A stretch of 64,000 nt of DNA, taken from JACJXF01 sp038316435 (GTDB lineage: Bacteria > Bacteroidota > Bacteroidia > Bacteroidales > GCA-2748055). The notes below the pieces were generated by a model that had not been told where the DNA came from, searched no databases, and saw only the letters and a list, made by a program, of their open reading frames with translations. Every line of letters begins with the position of its first letter. Position 1 is the stretch's first letter. This document shows, piece by piece, positions 24,973 through 33,593 of this stretch. Location: positions 1 through 64,000 of the forward strand of contig JBBQAQ010000014.1 in assembly GCA_038316435.1 (NCBI GenBank). Reading direction: 5' to 3'. A program made the position numbers and the translations under genes.

Positions 24973-26925
24973 TTATTTATAATATATCGCACTGAACTTG
25001 CAGGATTCATAGCATAATCCGCATCCCGTGCATTTATCTTCCACAACAAAATAAGGATGACGCGGAGTACCGAATATCGCTTCTGTCGGACATTTTTTAA
25101 CACAAGCAGAACATCCCGTACAAAGCTCTATATCAATATAATAAGTTCGTAATTCTGTGCAGCGGTTGGATCTGCATTTTCTGTCAAAAATATGCTCTTC
25201 ATATTCTTCCCGAAAATATTTTAGGGTACTCAAAACAGGATTGGGCGCTGATTGTCCAAGTCCGCATAATGAAGTATCCTTCATAACGCCTGCAAGGCTC
25301 TCGAGCTGCATAACTCCTTTGAAACGCTCAAGAGTAGTGTGTCCTGTCTCATCTATCGGTTTACGGGATATACTCTCAAGTATTTCTGACATTCTTCTTG
25401 TTCCTTCTCTACATGGGATGCACTTTCCGCAACTCTGCTTCTGCATAAAGTCCATAAAATACTTTACAATATCTAGAATACAAACATCCTCATCCATTGC
25501 AATAATTCCGCCACTTCCAAGACCAGCGCCAATAGATTTTAAGCTTTCAAAAGTAAGTGCAGTGTCAAGAAGTTCAGGCGGAATAACGCTTCCCGAAGGC
25601 CCGCCCAAATGAATCCCTTTAAATGCCTTTCCATTTGCCGATCCTCCTGCAATATCAAATAACATTGATTTCATTGTTACTCCAAATGGGACTTCGATCA
25701 GACCGGGATTTTTTATGCTACCTGATATTGCGAATATTTTTGTTCCTTTATTACCTTCAACACCAATTGTATTATACCATTTTGGACCTTTCCCAATGAT
25801 CACCGGCACATTGGATAAAGTCTCAACATTGTTTATAATTGTTGGTTTTCTGTGAAACCCTGATGTTGCTGGAAAAGGAGGTTTCGACTGTGGCATTCCT
25901 CTTTTCCCTTCAAGGGAGTTAATAAGGGCTGTTTCCTCACCACAAACAAAAGCACCCGGACCTTTTTTAATACTGATATCAAAATTAAAACCGCTACCAA
26001 GAATATTATATCCAAGCAAACCAATTTCCTGTGCTCTTAAAATGGCGTTTTCGAGCATTTTTATTGATTGATGGTATTCTGTCCTGATGTAAATTATTCC
26101 TTTTGTAGCGGCAATACCATAAGCGGCAATTGCCATCCCTTCGATGAGCAGGTGTGGATCACCTTCCATTATTGCCCTGTCCATAAAAGCTCCCGGATCA
26201 CTTTCTTCCGCATTACAGATCAAGTACTTCTGATCTGAAGGTGTATGCCCTGCTATTTTCCATTTCTTACCTGTCAGGTATCCGCTACCTGAACGACCAC
26301 GAAGCCCACTTGATTCAACCATTTCACAGATCTCTTCAGAAGTAAAATTCTTGATTGTTTTTATGAAAGATCTGTATCCACCTCTGGCAATATAATCTTC
26401 AATTGATCGTGGATCAGTAATTCCAATATTTTTAAGAATTATTCTCTTTTGATCCTTCAGGAATCCAATCTCATCTAAAAAAGGAATGTCTTTATACCCT
26501 TCTTGCTTTTCATTTCTAAGCTGCCCAAGACATAAATCCGCAGGTATATTTTTATGAATTACATCGTCAAGCAAAGAAACTACCCTTTCTTCGGTAATAT
26601 TTGAGAAATATAGCCTTGTTCTCCCCGGCAACTGTATGCATACTATTGGTTCCGCATTGCTAATTCCAATGCAGGAAGTATGAATGATTTCAGCATCGAA
26701 ATTTCGTTCATCAGTATATTTGCATATTGTAGCGAGACTTTCTTCTGCCCCGGCAACAATTGCCTCTGTTCCCATCGAAACGATAATCAATGGGCGGCTT
26801 AACTTATCCCTTCTAAGATATTCAAGCTGGCGTAGCATTGAACCTGAATATTCTAAGCTATCCAGTTGTGCGATTTCTAGAAGAGATGTGTCTATTTCGT
26901 TATTTACAAGGGACTGTTCCATCAT
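24973..26925 (-). CDS. HydB/NuoF-like NADH-binding subunit with degenerate N-terminal ferredoxin domain
   Basis: Flavin/NADH subunit of 650 residues. The first 100 or so residues align with HndB (thioredoxin-like 2Fe-2S fold), but most cluster cysteines are gone; only TSCIG and a later Cys remain. The NuoF core has GRSGSGYLTGKKW instead of the usual GRGGAGFPTG FMN loop, CNAEESDPGAFMDR, and a normal NADH loop GPGAFVCGEETAL. Next comes the 4Fe-4S motif SCGKCIPCREG with CGLGQ, and the C-terminus has two 4Fe-4S motifs (CTGCSACVKKCP, CTGCGLCYESC). The start overlaps the upstream NuoE-like gene by 4 bases. It is diverged from the canonical paralogue at 33594, so FMN use and bifurcation are uncertain. 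Confidence 0.85.
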   Translation of the reverse strand: MMEQSLVNNEIDTSLLEIAQLDSLEYSGSMLRQLEYLRRDKLSRPLIIVSMGTEAIVAGAEESLATICKYTDERNFDAEIIHTSCIGISNAEPIVCIQLPGRTRLYFSNITEERVVSLLDDVIHKNIPADLCLGQLRNEKQEGYKDIPFLDEIGFLKDQKRIILKNIGITDPRSIEDYIARGGYRSFIKTIKNFTSEEICEMVESSGLRGRSGSGYLTGKKWKIAGHTPSDQKYLICNAEESDPGAFMDRAIMEGDPHLLIEGMAIAAYGIAATKGIIYIRTEYHQSIKMLENAILRAQEIGLLGYNILGSGFNFDISIKKGPGAFVCGEETALINSLEGKRGMPQSKPPFPATSGFHRKPTIINNVETLSNVPVIIGKGPKWYNTIGVEGNKGTKIFAISGSIKNPGLIEVPFGVTMKSMLFDIAGGSANGKAFKGIHLGGPSGSVIPPELLDTALTFESLKSIGAGLGSGGIIAMDEDVCILDIVKYFMDFMQKQSCGKCIPCREGTRRMSEILESISRKPIDETGHTTLERFKGVMQLESLAGVMKDTSLCGLGQSAPNPVLSTLKYFREEYEEHIFDRKCRSNRCTELRTYYIDIELCTGCSACVKKCPTEAIFGTPRHPYFVVEDKCTGCGLCYESCKFSAIYYK

Positions 26926-27419
26926 ACATCCTCCAGATTCTTGCAGGATTGCAATACTGCTTTGAGTTTTACTTTTGTAAGTCTGTCATAATATTTTCCA
27001 TTAATTGATATGACAGGTGCCTGGCCACAAGCACCAATGCAGGAAAGTACTTCTAGACTGAATAATCCGTCCCGACTTGTCTCACCATCATGTATGCCTA
27101 GAACTTTTTCTATTTCTTTTAAGATTTGCCCTGCTTCATTCATATGGCATGCAGTACCGTGGCAAACGCGTATGTGAAATTTTCCCGGTCTAACAAAACG
27201 AAACTGATTATAAAACGTTGATAAGCCATAAATTTTACTTGCCGGTAACTTTAAAGTTGATGCAATTTTTTTTAAAGATTCTTCTGACAAATATCCAAAT
27301 TCGTCCTGCGTTGCCTGTAAAATTGGTATCAGACTATCGCGGCTTAAATCAGGGAATTTCTTTAATAGTTCATCCATTTTTTCCATTCTCTTAGGAATAA
27401 ATTGGTTCCTAAACATCAA
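26922..27419 (-). CDS. HydC/NuoE-like 2Fe-2S subunit
   Basis: Small thioredoxin-fold subunit that relays electrons between the flavin subunit and the hydrogenase. The 165 residues have the helical N-terminus (DSLIPILQATQDEFGYL), SKIYGLSTFYNQFRF, and the four cluster cysteines in VCHGTAC and SCIGACGQAP. It is the first gene of the operon with the diverged HydB/HydA, the sensor kinase, two regulators and rex. A TATATTTG -7 box and two Rex-like palindromes lie within 70 bases upstream. The first M is close to further internal Met codons (residues 2, 12 and 15), so the true start may be up to 14 codons later. Confidence 0.88.
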   Translation of the reverse strand: MMFRNQFIPKRMEKMDELLKKFPDLSRDSLIPILQATQDEFGYLSEESLKKIASTLKLPASKIYGLSTFYNQFRFVRPGKFHIRVCHGTACHMNEAGQILKEIEKVLGIHDGETSRDGLFSLEVLSCIGACGQAPVISINGKYYDRLTKVKLKAVLQSCKNLEDV

Positions 27420-27435
27420 TATTTAGACCTTCTTA

Positions 27436-27443
27436 CAAATATA
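27436..27443 (-). promoter_or_regulatory. Candidate -7 box of the second hydrogenase operon
   Basis: On the minus strand this reads TATATTTG, matching the Bacteroidota -7 element TAnnTTTG, 16 bases before the HydC-like start codon. No clear TTTG lies at the expected -33 distance; that position falls inside the Rex-like palindrome at 27454-27471, so a bound repressor would block polymerase. Confidence 0.45.
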
Positions 27444-27453
27444 AAAAAATCTA

Positions 27454-27471
27454 TTGTTATTTCATTAACAT
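27454..27471. promoter_or_regulatory. Rex-like operator, proximal tandem copy
   Basis: TTGTTATTTCATTAACAT fits TTGTTAT-N4-WTAACAW. It overlaps the -33 region of the hydC-hydB-hydA-kinase-rex operon. Its centre is 17 bases from that of the distal copy. The site is also 271 bases upstream of the plus-strand ferredoxin gene at 27742. Confidence 0.6.
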
Positions 27472-27488
27472 TGTTATTCAAATAACAA
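27471..27488. promoter_or_regulatory. Rex-like operator, distal tandem copy
   Basis: TTGTTATTCAAATAACAA fits the TTGTTAT-N4-ATAACAA pattern at all 14 defined positions, an 18-base palindrome apart from its centre. It abuts the proximal copy (one shared base). The same 17-base tandem spacing recurs at 39949-39983. The remainder of the 322-bp divergent gap (27489-27741) is AT-rich and shows only a possible -7 box before the plus-strand operon. Confidence 0.65.
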
Positions 27489-27704
27489 TATAGTTTATTA
27501 AGTACAACCCAATTACTATGTAAGAGCCTATTAATCTGCATGTTAAATATATATTTCATATAATTAACTTTTGAAATATTAGCTATTTAGACATTGAATA
27601 AATAAATCACTTGGACAAGACACACTTGTAACATGCAGATTCACTGATTTTTAAGTTAGAATGAAATGGGCTTAAAACCATTACATCAATTGGAAATTAA
27701 TTTG

Positions 27705-27712
27705 TAAATTTG
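27705..27712 (+). promoter_or_regulatory. Candidate -7 box of the plus-strand sensor operon
   Basis: TAAATTTG at this position matches TAnnTTTG and lies 29 bases before the ATG at 27742. No TTTG occurs at the ideal -33 spacing, so confidence is limited. Confidence 0.35.
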
Positions 27713-27741
27713 CTTTCATAAAAAATTGCTTTTGTTAGTTC

Positions 27742-27987
27742 ATGAATACGATAACCGAATTAGTGATTTGCTTGGGTAGCTCCTGTTTTGCCCGTGGAAA
27801 CAAAAAAATACTTGAATCAATTCAACAGTATATTAAAGATAATCAGTTGGATGGTAGAGTTAAATTCCGTGGGAACCATTGCTTTGGTAAGTGTAATAAA
27901 GGACCAATTTTAAAAATCGGAGAAAATATCTATGAGCAGGTCAGTGTAGAAACTCTGAAGGAGATTCTGGACAAAGAATTCAGCTAG
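27742..27987 (+). CDS. Small thioredoxin-like [2Fe-2S] ferredoxin
   Basis: 81 residues that match only the ferredoxin half of NuoE/HndA proteins. Four cysteines sit in the cluster pattern CLGSSC (from residue 10) and CFGKC (near residue 55), followed by KGPILKIGENIYEQVSVETL as in the family. There is no helical N-terminal domain. It probably passes electrons to or from the hydrogenase-like PAS protein encoded next (115-bp gap), as similar small ferredoxins do beside sensory hydrogenases. It is the first gene of the only plus-strand operon in the island. Confidence 0.8.
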   Translation: MNTITELVICLGSSCFARGNKKILESIQQYIKDNQLDGRVKFRGNHCFGKCNKGPILKIGENIYEQVSVETLKEILDKEFS

Positions 27988-28102
27988 GTTGATAAGAATA
28001 GCTTTTTCTTTCCTTTTAGCATTTGCAGGAAAGATGAACAAACCAATCGAACTCTAAGTTCAATCCATTTCAAAACGAAATAAACAACTTAAAAATCAGG
28101 AT

Positions 28103-29962
28103 TTGAAGCCTTTAGTTGAAATAATCGAGAAAAAATGTAAACTCTGCTATGCTTGTGTTAGAGCCTGTCCGGTAAATGCAATACAGGTTAGAACCGAACA
28201 AGCATTTCCCAGAATTATGCCAAATCGTTGTATAGGGTGTGGAAGTTGCATTCAGGTCTGTGCTCCTGATGCAATAGTTTACCGCGATTCGAAAGAAGAA
28301 ACAAAAGCTCTGCTTAACGCCGGTGTTCCTGTCATTGCATTAGTAGATCCATCTATATCAGGCGAGTTTCCTGATATTGTCGACTACCGGAAATTTGTAC
28401 AAATGATCCGGTCACTGGGATTTAGTCGGGTTTGTGAGGTTTCCTTTGGGGTAGATTTGATTGCAAAAGAATACTCGCGTTTATTCAGTGATTTTAAAGG
28501 TAAGTACTACATTATGGCAAACTGTCCTGTTGTAGTAGGGTATATCGAAAAGTTTCAACCGGAGCTAATTCCTAACCTGGCACCATTGGTTTCTCCCGCC
28601 ATTGCAACGTCAAAAGCTGTAAGACATAAATATGGCAAGGACCTGAAAACGGTTTATATTGGACCCGTTATTGCCAGTAAAAACAAATCTGAAATGGGTG
28701 AAGATGATGGAGTAATTGATTCTTCGCTTACTTTCATTGAGCTTCGTGAACTTTTTAATGAGTTCAATATAGAAGAAAAACAGTTAGAATTTAGTGACTT
28801 TGACCCGCCTTTTGGTTTTACCGGAGATTTATTCCCTATTGCAAATGGAATCCTGCAGGCAGCGGGACTTGATGAAGGTCTGCTTACCGGAAGTTTCACG
28901 ACTGTAGAAGGTGAAAGGGAAATGAAAGCCTCCCTGCGCCAGTTTCAGGATGAAGGCGATATAATAAACTCTCATTTCAATATTTTCTATACAGAGTACC
29001 TTATGGGTCCGGGTACCAGTAAAAAAGGAAAAAAATACATTCGTAGAGCCAGAGTAAAAACTTATGCAAAAAAAAGACATAAGAAATTTGATCATGTTGC
29101 ATGGGTTAAGGAACTGGAAGAATATGGACATCTTGATTTTTCAAGAAAATTCACAAATGACGATCAACGTCTCTATCCCTCCGAAGAGCGGGTTCAGGAG
29201 ATTCTTCTGGATCTGAGACAAGATGGAAGGGATGACATGGGTTGTGGTGCTTGCGGTTACGGATCGTGCAGAGAATTTGCTGTAGCCATTGCTAAAGGCC
29301 TTGCAACTCCTGAAATGTGTAACCATTATACCAACCGAAATCGTCAGGATTACATTCACTCTTTAAAGGTAAGTAACGATAAGCTTGTAACTGCAGAAAA
29401 AGCTTTAAGAGAATCTGAACAAAATGCCCGTAAGGAAAAAGAAGCAGCAAAGGAAGCATCAGAGATTACTGCAGCAATGTTGCAGAAACTTCCTTCTGCT
29501 ATTGTAATACTGGATGAGAAGTTGAAAATTCTCCAGGCTAATGAAACATTCATCCAGATGCTCGGTGATGAAGCGCGTGAAATTAATGAAATTATTCCTG
29601 GTCTTGTGGGCGCTGATTTGAAAACTCTTCTTCCTTATAACTTTTACAATCTGTTCAGTTATGTTCTGATTAATAATGAGTTAATTCAAAATCGGGATAT
29701 TACATTTGGAGACAAATTATTAAACCTTTCGGCATTTGTTATCAGGAAAGGGAAAATTGTTGGAGGTGTCGTGCGAGACATGGGCGCTCCTGAGGTACGT
29801 AAAGAGGAAGTTATAAAAAGGGTTACTGAAGCCATCGATAAAAACCTTGCACAGGTGCAGCAAATAGCCTTTTTGCTTGGAGAGGGAGCCTCGGAAACTG
29901 AAAGAATGCTACATTCTATCATTGAATTCTATAAATCCAATCCCCGTAAGGAAAAACCATAA
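28103..29962 (+). CDS. Hydrogenase-like PAS sensor lacking H-cluster ligands
   Basis: 619 residues. Residues 10-55 hold two 4Fe-4S motifs (CKLCYACVRACP, CIGCGSCIQVC). Residues 70-310 are clearly homologous to [FeFe]-hydrogenase sensors, but only one of the four H-cluster cysteines remains: Cys141 in ANCPVV. The others align with Val189 (IGPVIAS), Phe295 and Tyr299 (FYTEYLMGPG). A 4Fe-4S domain (GCGACGYGSC) and a PAS domain (LPSAIVILDEKLKILQANETF, about 460-560) follow. The start is TTG after AGGA; no in-frame ATG exists before the upstream stop. The protein is a cytosolic sensor that probably cannot bind a normal H-cluster. The stop overlaps the start of the phosphatase gene by one base. Confidence 0.85.
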   Translation: MKPLVEIIEKKCKLCYACVRACPVNAIQVRTEQAFPRIMPNRCIGCGSCIQVCAPDAIVYRDSKEETKALLNAGVPVIALVDPSISGEFPDIVDYRKFVQMIRSLGFSRVCEVSFGVDLIAKEYSRLFSDFKGKYYIMANCPVVVGYIEKFQPELIPNLAPLVSPAIATSKAVRHKYGKDLKTVYIGPVIASKNKSEMGEDDGVIDSSLTFIELRELFNEFNIEEKQLEFSDFDPPFGFTGDLFPIANGILQAAGLDEGLLTGSFTTVEGEREMKASLRQFQDEGDIINSHFNIFYTEYLMGPGTSKKGKKYIRRARVKTYAKKRHKKFDHVAWVKELEEYGHLDFSRKFTNDDQRLYPSEERVQEILLDLRQDGRDDMGCGACGYGSCREFAVAIAKGLATPEMCNHYTNRNRQDYIHSLKVSNDKLVTAEKALRESEQNARKEKEAAKEASEITAAMLQKLPSAIVILDEKLKILQANETFIQMLGDEAREINEIIPGLVGADLKTLLPYNFYNLFSYVLINNELIQNRDITFGDKLLNLSAFVIRKGKIVGGVVRDMGAPEVRKEEVIKRVTEAIDKNLAQVQQIAFLLGEGASETERMLHSIIEFYKSNPRKEKP

Positions 29963-31146
29963 TGGACAGTAATATCTATATTGAAGTCAATTGTGCGCAA
30001 AAAAATTACGGTGAAGAACGTATTTGCGGCGATGTTTTTCTTTCAAGACGAATATCAGAAGAAGGCAGAACTATTGTTGTTTTGTCTGATGGAATGGGAC
30101 ACGGAGTTAAAGCAAATGTTTTGGCCACTCTTACTGCAACCATGGCGCAAAACTTCACTCTCGAGCATAAGGAACCGGAAAAAATCGCTGAAATTATTAT
30201 GAATACTTTGCCTGTTTGCAGTGAGAGGCAAATGAGTTATTCAACCTTTACAATCATCGATATCCAGGATAACGGACCCGTTAGCATTCTGGAATATGAC
30301 AACCCGGAAACCTTTGTACTACGCGGTAATAAAGTACTCGATCTGGATTGGAACTATCTTGTTCTTGAATCTGAAAAGAATGCAGGGAAACAAATCAGGA
30401 CATGTGGTTTTACCCCACAAAAGGAAGACCGGATTTTTATCTGTTCAGATGGAATCACTCAGTCGGGACTAGGTGCTATGCAGTATCCTTTTGGCTGGGG
30501 GCTTGCTAGCCTGAAGGAATATATCACCAAACAACTTAGCTCTAATCCAGGTTTATCTGCCCGTAGGATTTCCGCAAAAGTTGTAAACATGGCCAACAAG
30601 ATCGATGGGTATTTTAGTCAGGATGATACCAGCTGTGCAACAATATATTTTCGAAATCCGAGAAAATTATTGGTTTGTACAGGACCCCCTTATGAAGAGA
30701 ATAAGGATGCTGAACTTGCCAGTGCTGTAAGAGATTTTGACGGGAAAAGAATTATTTCAGGTGCAACTACTGCGGATATTATTAGCCGTGAATTGAATAT
30801 CCCCATCGAAGACAGCATGAGTTTTGATGATCCTGATCTTCCTCCAATTTCATACATGGAAGGAATTGATCTGGTTACCGAAGGAATTCTAACCCTCACC
30901 AAAGTAACCCGAATTCTTAAAGATTATAACAGCTCATACCCCATTGGAAAAGGTCCGGCAGATAAAATATTTTCTTTATTCAGAGAAAGTGATAAAATTC
31001 GTTTTATCATCGGAACCCGCATCAACATTGCACATCAGGATCCTAGTCTCCCGGTAGATCTGGAAATCAGGCGAACAGTAGTTAAAAGAATGGGGAAAAT
31101 TCTGGAAGAGAAATATCTCAAAACAGTAACGATTGAATACATCTGA
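29962..31146 (+). CDS. PP2C/SpoIIE-type serine phosphatase
   Basis: 394 residues. The N-terminal 230 form a SpoIIE/PP2C-type fold: CGDVFLSRRI, VVLSDGMGHGVKAN (metal-binding Asp and Gly), FICSDGITQSG and a terminal SQDDTSCATIYF with the metal-binding DD. The C-terminal 160 residues (RKLLVCTGPPYEENKD...) recall domains found after phosphatases linked to sensory hydrogenases, but I cannot name a function. It is translationally coupled to the hydrogenase-like PAS protein. The likely targets are phosphorylated regulators, possibly anti-anti-sigma-like partners of the HATPase proteins at 36015 and 39081 (inference). Confidence 0.82.
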   Translation: MDSNIYIEVNCAQKNYGEERICGDVFLSRRISEEGRTIVVLSDGMGHGVKANVLATLTATMAQNFTLEHKEPEKIAEIIMNTLPVCSERQMSYSTFTIIDIQDNGPVSILEYDNPETFVLRGNKVLDLDWNYLVLESEKNAGKQIRTCGFTPQKEDRIFICSDGITQSGLGAMQYPFGWGLASLKEYITKQLSSNPGLSARRISAKVVNMANKIDGYFSQDDTSCATIYFRNPRKLLVCTGPPYEENKDAELASAVRDFDGKRIISGATTADIISRELNIPIEDSMSFDDPDLPPISYMEGIDLVTEGILTLTKVTRILKDYNSSYPIGKGPADKIFSLFRESDKIRFIIGTRINIAHQDPSLPVDLEIRRTVVKRMGKILEEKYLKTVTIEYI

Positions 31147-31202
31147 TATATGATAATTATGTATTAATCAGCTTATTTGGCTTTCAAAAGACAAGTAAGG
31201 TC

Positions 31203-31249
31203 AAAAAATACCACAGATACGAGACAAGATATTCCTCATACCTGCGGTA
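31203..31249 (-). terminator. Intrinsic terminator of the canonical hydrogenase operon
   Basis: In the minus-strand transcript, 31249-31235 pairs with 31223-31209 over 15 bp including three G-U pairs (TACCGCAGGTATGAG with CTCGTATCTGTGGTA), followed directly by TTTTTT. It lies 36 bases beyond the HydC stop. The convergent phosphatase gene ends 57 bases away on the other side. Confidence 0.82.
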
Positions 31250-31284
31250 AAAAGTTGTTACTATCAGTTTTGGCTCAGAAAAAT

Positions 31285-31767
31285 CTATTCGAACTCAGCC
31301 AGAATTGCTTTTACTCCATCAGGAGCAACCCTTCCGAATGTTTTCTCACCAACCAGCACAACAGGTGCCAGACCACAGGCTCCCACGCATCTTAGACAGG
31401 ATAAGGAAAACTTTCCATCGGGACTTGTTTCACCAACTTGAATTTTGAGTTGCTTTTTAAATTCAGCCAGTACATTTTCAGCTCCCCTTACGTAACATGC
31501 TGTTCCTGTGCATATTGAAATCGGATATTTACCTTTTGGAAGCATGGTAAAAAAGGAGTAAAAAGTGACCACTCCATACACTTTTGCAACCGGAACATTC
31601 AACTGTTCGGCAACAACTTCCTGTATTTCAGCAGGCAGATAGCCGAACTCATGCTGGCATTTGTGAAGTACGTTAATCAGTTCTCCACCTTCATTATTAA
31701 ACGATTTGCAGATCTCATGAATCTTACTTATCTGTTCTTTTTTGAGTTCTATCTTTACACTTGACAT
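31285..31767 (-). CDS. hydC: HydC/HndA-type 2Fe-2S subunit of bifurcating hydrogenase
   Basis: 160-residue NuoE-family subunit of the NAD-linked [FeFe]-hydrogenase. Present are CQHEFGYLPAEIQ in the helical domain, VYGVVTFYSFF, and cluster cysteines in CTGTAC and RCVGACGLAP. It is the last of four genes in the operon HndB-HydB-HydA-HydC, 30 bases after HydA. Family members pass electrons in complexes that couple ferredoxin and NADH oxidation to H2 formation. A strong terminator follows. Confidence 0.92.
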   Translation of the reverse strand: MSSVKIELKKEQISKIHEICKSFNNEGGELINVLHKCQHEFGYLPAEIQEVVAEQLNVPVAKVYGVVTFYSFFTMLPKGKYPISICTGTACYVRGAENVLAEFKKQLKIQVGETSPDGKFSLSCLRCVGACGLAPVVLVGEKTFGRVAPDGVKAILAEFE

Positions 31768-31797
31768 GCGATTTTCTTTTAAAAGTTGATAATCATG

Positions 31798-33573
31798 CTA
31801 GATACTAAAAGTATTCTTGCTTTTATCGAAATAGTGAGTATGTAATAAATGATGTGCTTTTTCACTCATCGGTTTTCCTAGAAATTCTTCATACAGCTTA
31901 ATTATGTAAGGGTTTTCATGGGATTTACGAAGGGTTTTATTGGCATCCTCAGCATAAATTGCTTTTGCTCTTGCTTTTAGAATTTTTGAATCACCGTGAT
32001 GAAGTGGTTGACCACCTCCACCGATACAACCTCCGGGACAAGCCATAATTTCAATTGCGTGAAACTCAGAATGTCCTGCTTTTATATCTTCAAGGAGCTT
32101 TCTGGCGTTTCCAAGTCCGTGTGCAATACCAATTTTAAGTGGAAAACCACCAAAATCGATGGTTGCATGGCGGATTCCTTCAAGACCTCTTAGTTCGTCA
32201 AAATCAACTTTTGAAAGAGTTTTACCTGTATACAACTCAAATGCTGTGCGGGTTGCAGCTTCGATAACTCCTCCGGTGGTTCCGAAAATTACACCGGCTC
32301 CGGTTGATTCTCCCATGGGTTTATCGAAATCTTCGATCGGGAGTTTGTTAAATTGAATATTTGCCTGTTTTATAAGGAATCCAAGCTCACGGGTAGAAAT
32401 GGAATAGTCAACATCAGGATTCCCATCAACTGCAAATTCATCCCTTTGGCATTCGTATTTCTTGGCAAGACATGGCATAATTGAAACAACCACCAAATCT
32501 TCACGTTTCACACCAATTTTATCAGCAAAATAAGTTTTAGCTATGGCACCAAACATTTGTTGAGGTGAGCGGGCTGTTGAAGGAATGTCCTTCATATCTG
32601 GAAAGTTATGTTCAAAGAAGTTTACCCAAGCTGGGCAACATGATGTAAGAATCGGAAGCTTTACATTTTTATCCCCCGCAAGAAATTTCCCAAGTCTGCC
32701 CAGTAACTCTGTTCCTTCTTCCATGATGGTAAGGTCAGCAGCAAAATCTGTGTCGAACACATAATTAAAACCAAGCGCCCGCAAAGCAGCAACCATTTTG
32801 CCGGTTACCAATGTGCCTGGCTCAAGCCCAAATTCTTCACCAAGGGCTGCTCTGACTGCAGGAGCAGTCTGAACTATAACTGTTTTTGTAGGGTCACTTA
32901 ATGCGGCGATAACGTTACGTGTATGATCTACTTCAGTAAGTGCGCCGGTTGGGCAAACTGCTACACACTGACCGCAATAAGTACATGGAGAATGTTCAAG
33001 GTTCATTTCAAATGCAGGTGAAACCACCGACATAAATCCCCTGTTAATAGCACTCAAAGCTCCAACAGTCTGAAAAGTGTTACACATAGTTTCGCAGCGA
33101 CGACACATGATACATTTGTCCATTTCACGAATGATGGATGGTGAGGTATCAAGGCGGTAGGTAGACATTTCAGCAAATTCCTGTCCCGGAATATCGCGAA
33201 TACCAAGTTTTATGGCCATATCCTGCAAATCGCATTTGCCGGATTTTGCACAGGTAAGGCAGTCTTTTGGGTGATCTGAAAGGATAAGTTCCATTACAGT
33301 TCGGCGTGCATTTAAAACACGGATGCTACTGGTTTTTACTACCATTCCTTCGCTAACATCAGTTGAACAGGAAGATGCAAGATTGCGACGACCTTCAACC
33401 TCAACAACACAGATGCGGCAACCACCGGGTTTATTTTCAATGTTCAATCCCTTTAAATCCATATAACATAAAATGGGAATATCGATTCCGAGGGATTTTG
33501 CTGCTTTGTATATTGTTGTCCCCTTGGGTACTTCAACGGATTTACCGTCAATTGTTAATTTTATCTGGTCCAT
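31798..33573 (-). CDS. hydA: NAD-linked [FeFe]-hydrogenase catalytic subunit HydA
   Basis: 591 residues, trimeric bifurcating type. Order: 2Fe-2S ferredoxin domain (Cys36, CRIC near 52-55, Cys69), His-ligated 4Fe-4S cluster (HPKDCLTC 101-108, Cys114), two 4Fe-4S motifs (CIMCRRC 154-160; CTYCGQC near 197-203), then the H-domain. All H-cluster signatures are canonical: TSCCPAW 310-316 (relay Cys312, ligand Cys313), MPCLAKKYE with Cys368, and EIMACPGGCIGGGGQP with Cys512 and Cys516. A short C-terminal domain follows, typical of HydA in HydABC. Reaction: reversible H2 formation from reduced ferredoxin plus NADH. The maturases HydE, HydF and HydG are not in this window. Confidence 0.96.
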   Translation of the reverse strand: MDQIKLTIDGKSVEVPKGTTIYKAAKSLGIDIPILCYMDLKGLNIENKPGGCRICVVEVEGRRNLASSCSTDVSEGMVVKTSSIRVLNARRTVMELILSDHPKDCLTCAKSGKCDLQDMAIKLGIRDIPGQEFAEMSTYRLDTSPSIIREMDKCIMCRRCETMCNTFQTVGALSAINRGFMSVVSPAFEMNLEHSPCTYCGQCVAVCPTGALTEVDHTRNVIAALSDPTKTVIVQTAPAVRAALGEEFGLEPGTLVTGKMVAALRALGFNYVFDTDFAADLTIMEEGTELLGRLGKFLAGDKNVKLPILTSCCPAWVNFFEHNFPDMKDIPSTARSPQQMFGAIAKTYFADKIGVKREDLVVVSIMPCLAKKYECQRDEFAVDGNPDVDYSISTRELGFLIKQANIQFNKLPIEDFDKPMGESTGAGVIFGTTGGVIEAATRTAFELYTGKTLSKVDFDELRGLEGIRHATIDFGGFPLKIGIAHGLGNARKLLEDIKAGHSEFHAIEIMACPGGCIGGGGQPLHHGDSKILKARAKAIYAEDANKTLRKSHENPYIIKLYEEFLGKPMSEKAHHLLHTHYFDKSKNTFSI

Positions 33574-33593
33574 TTTTCAGGTTTATCTATAAA

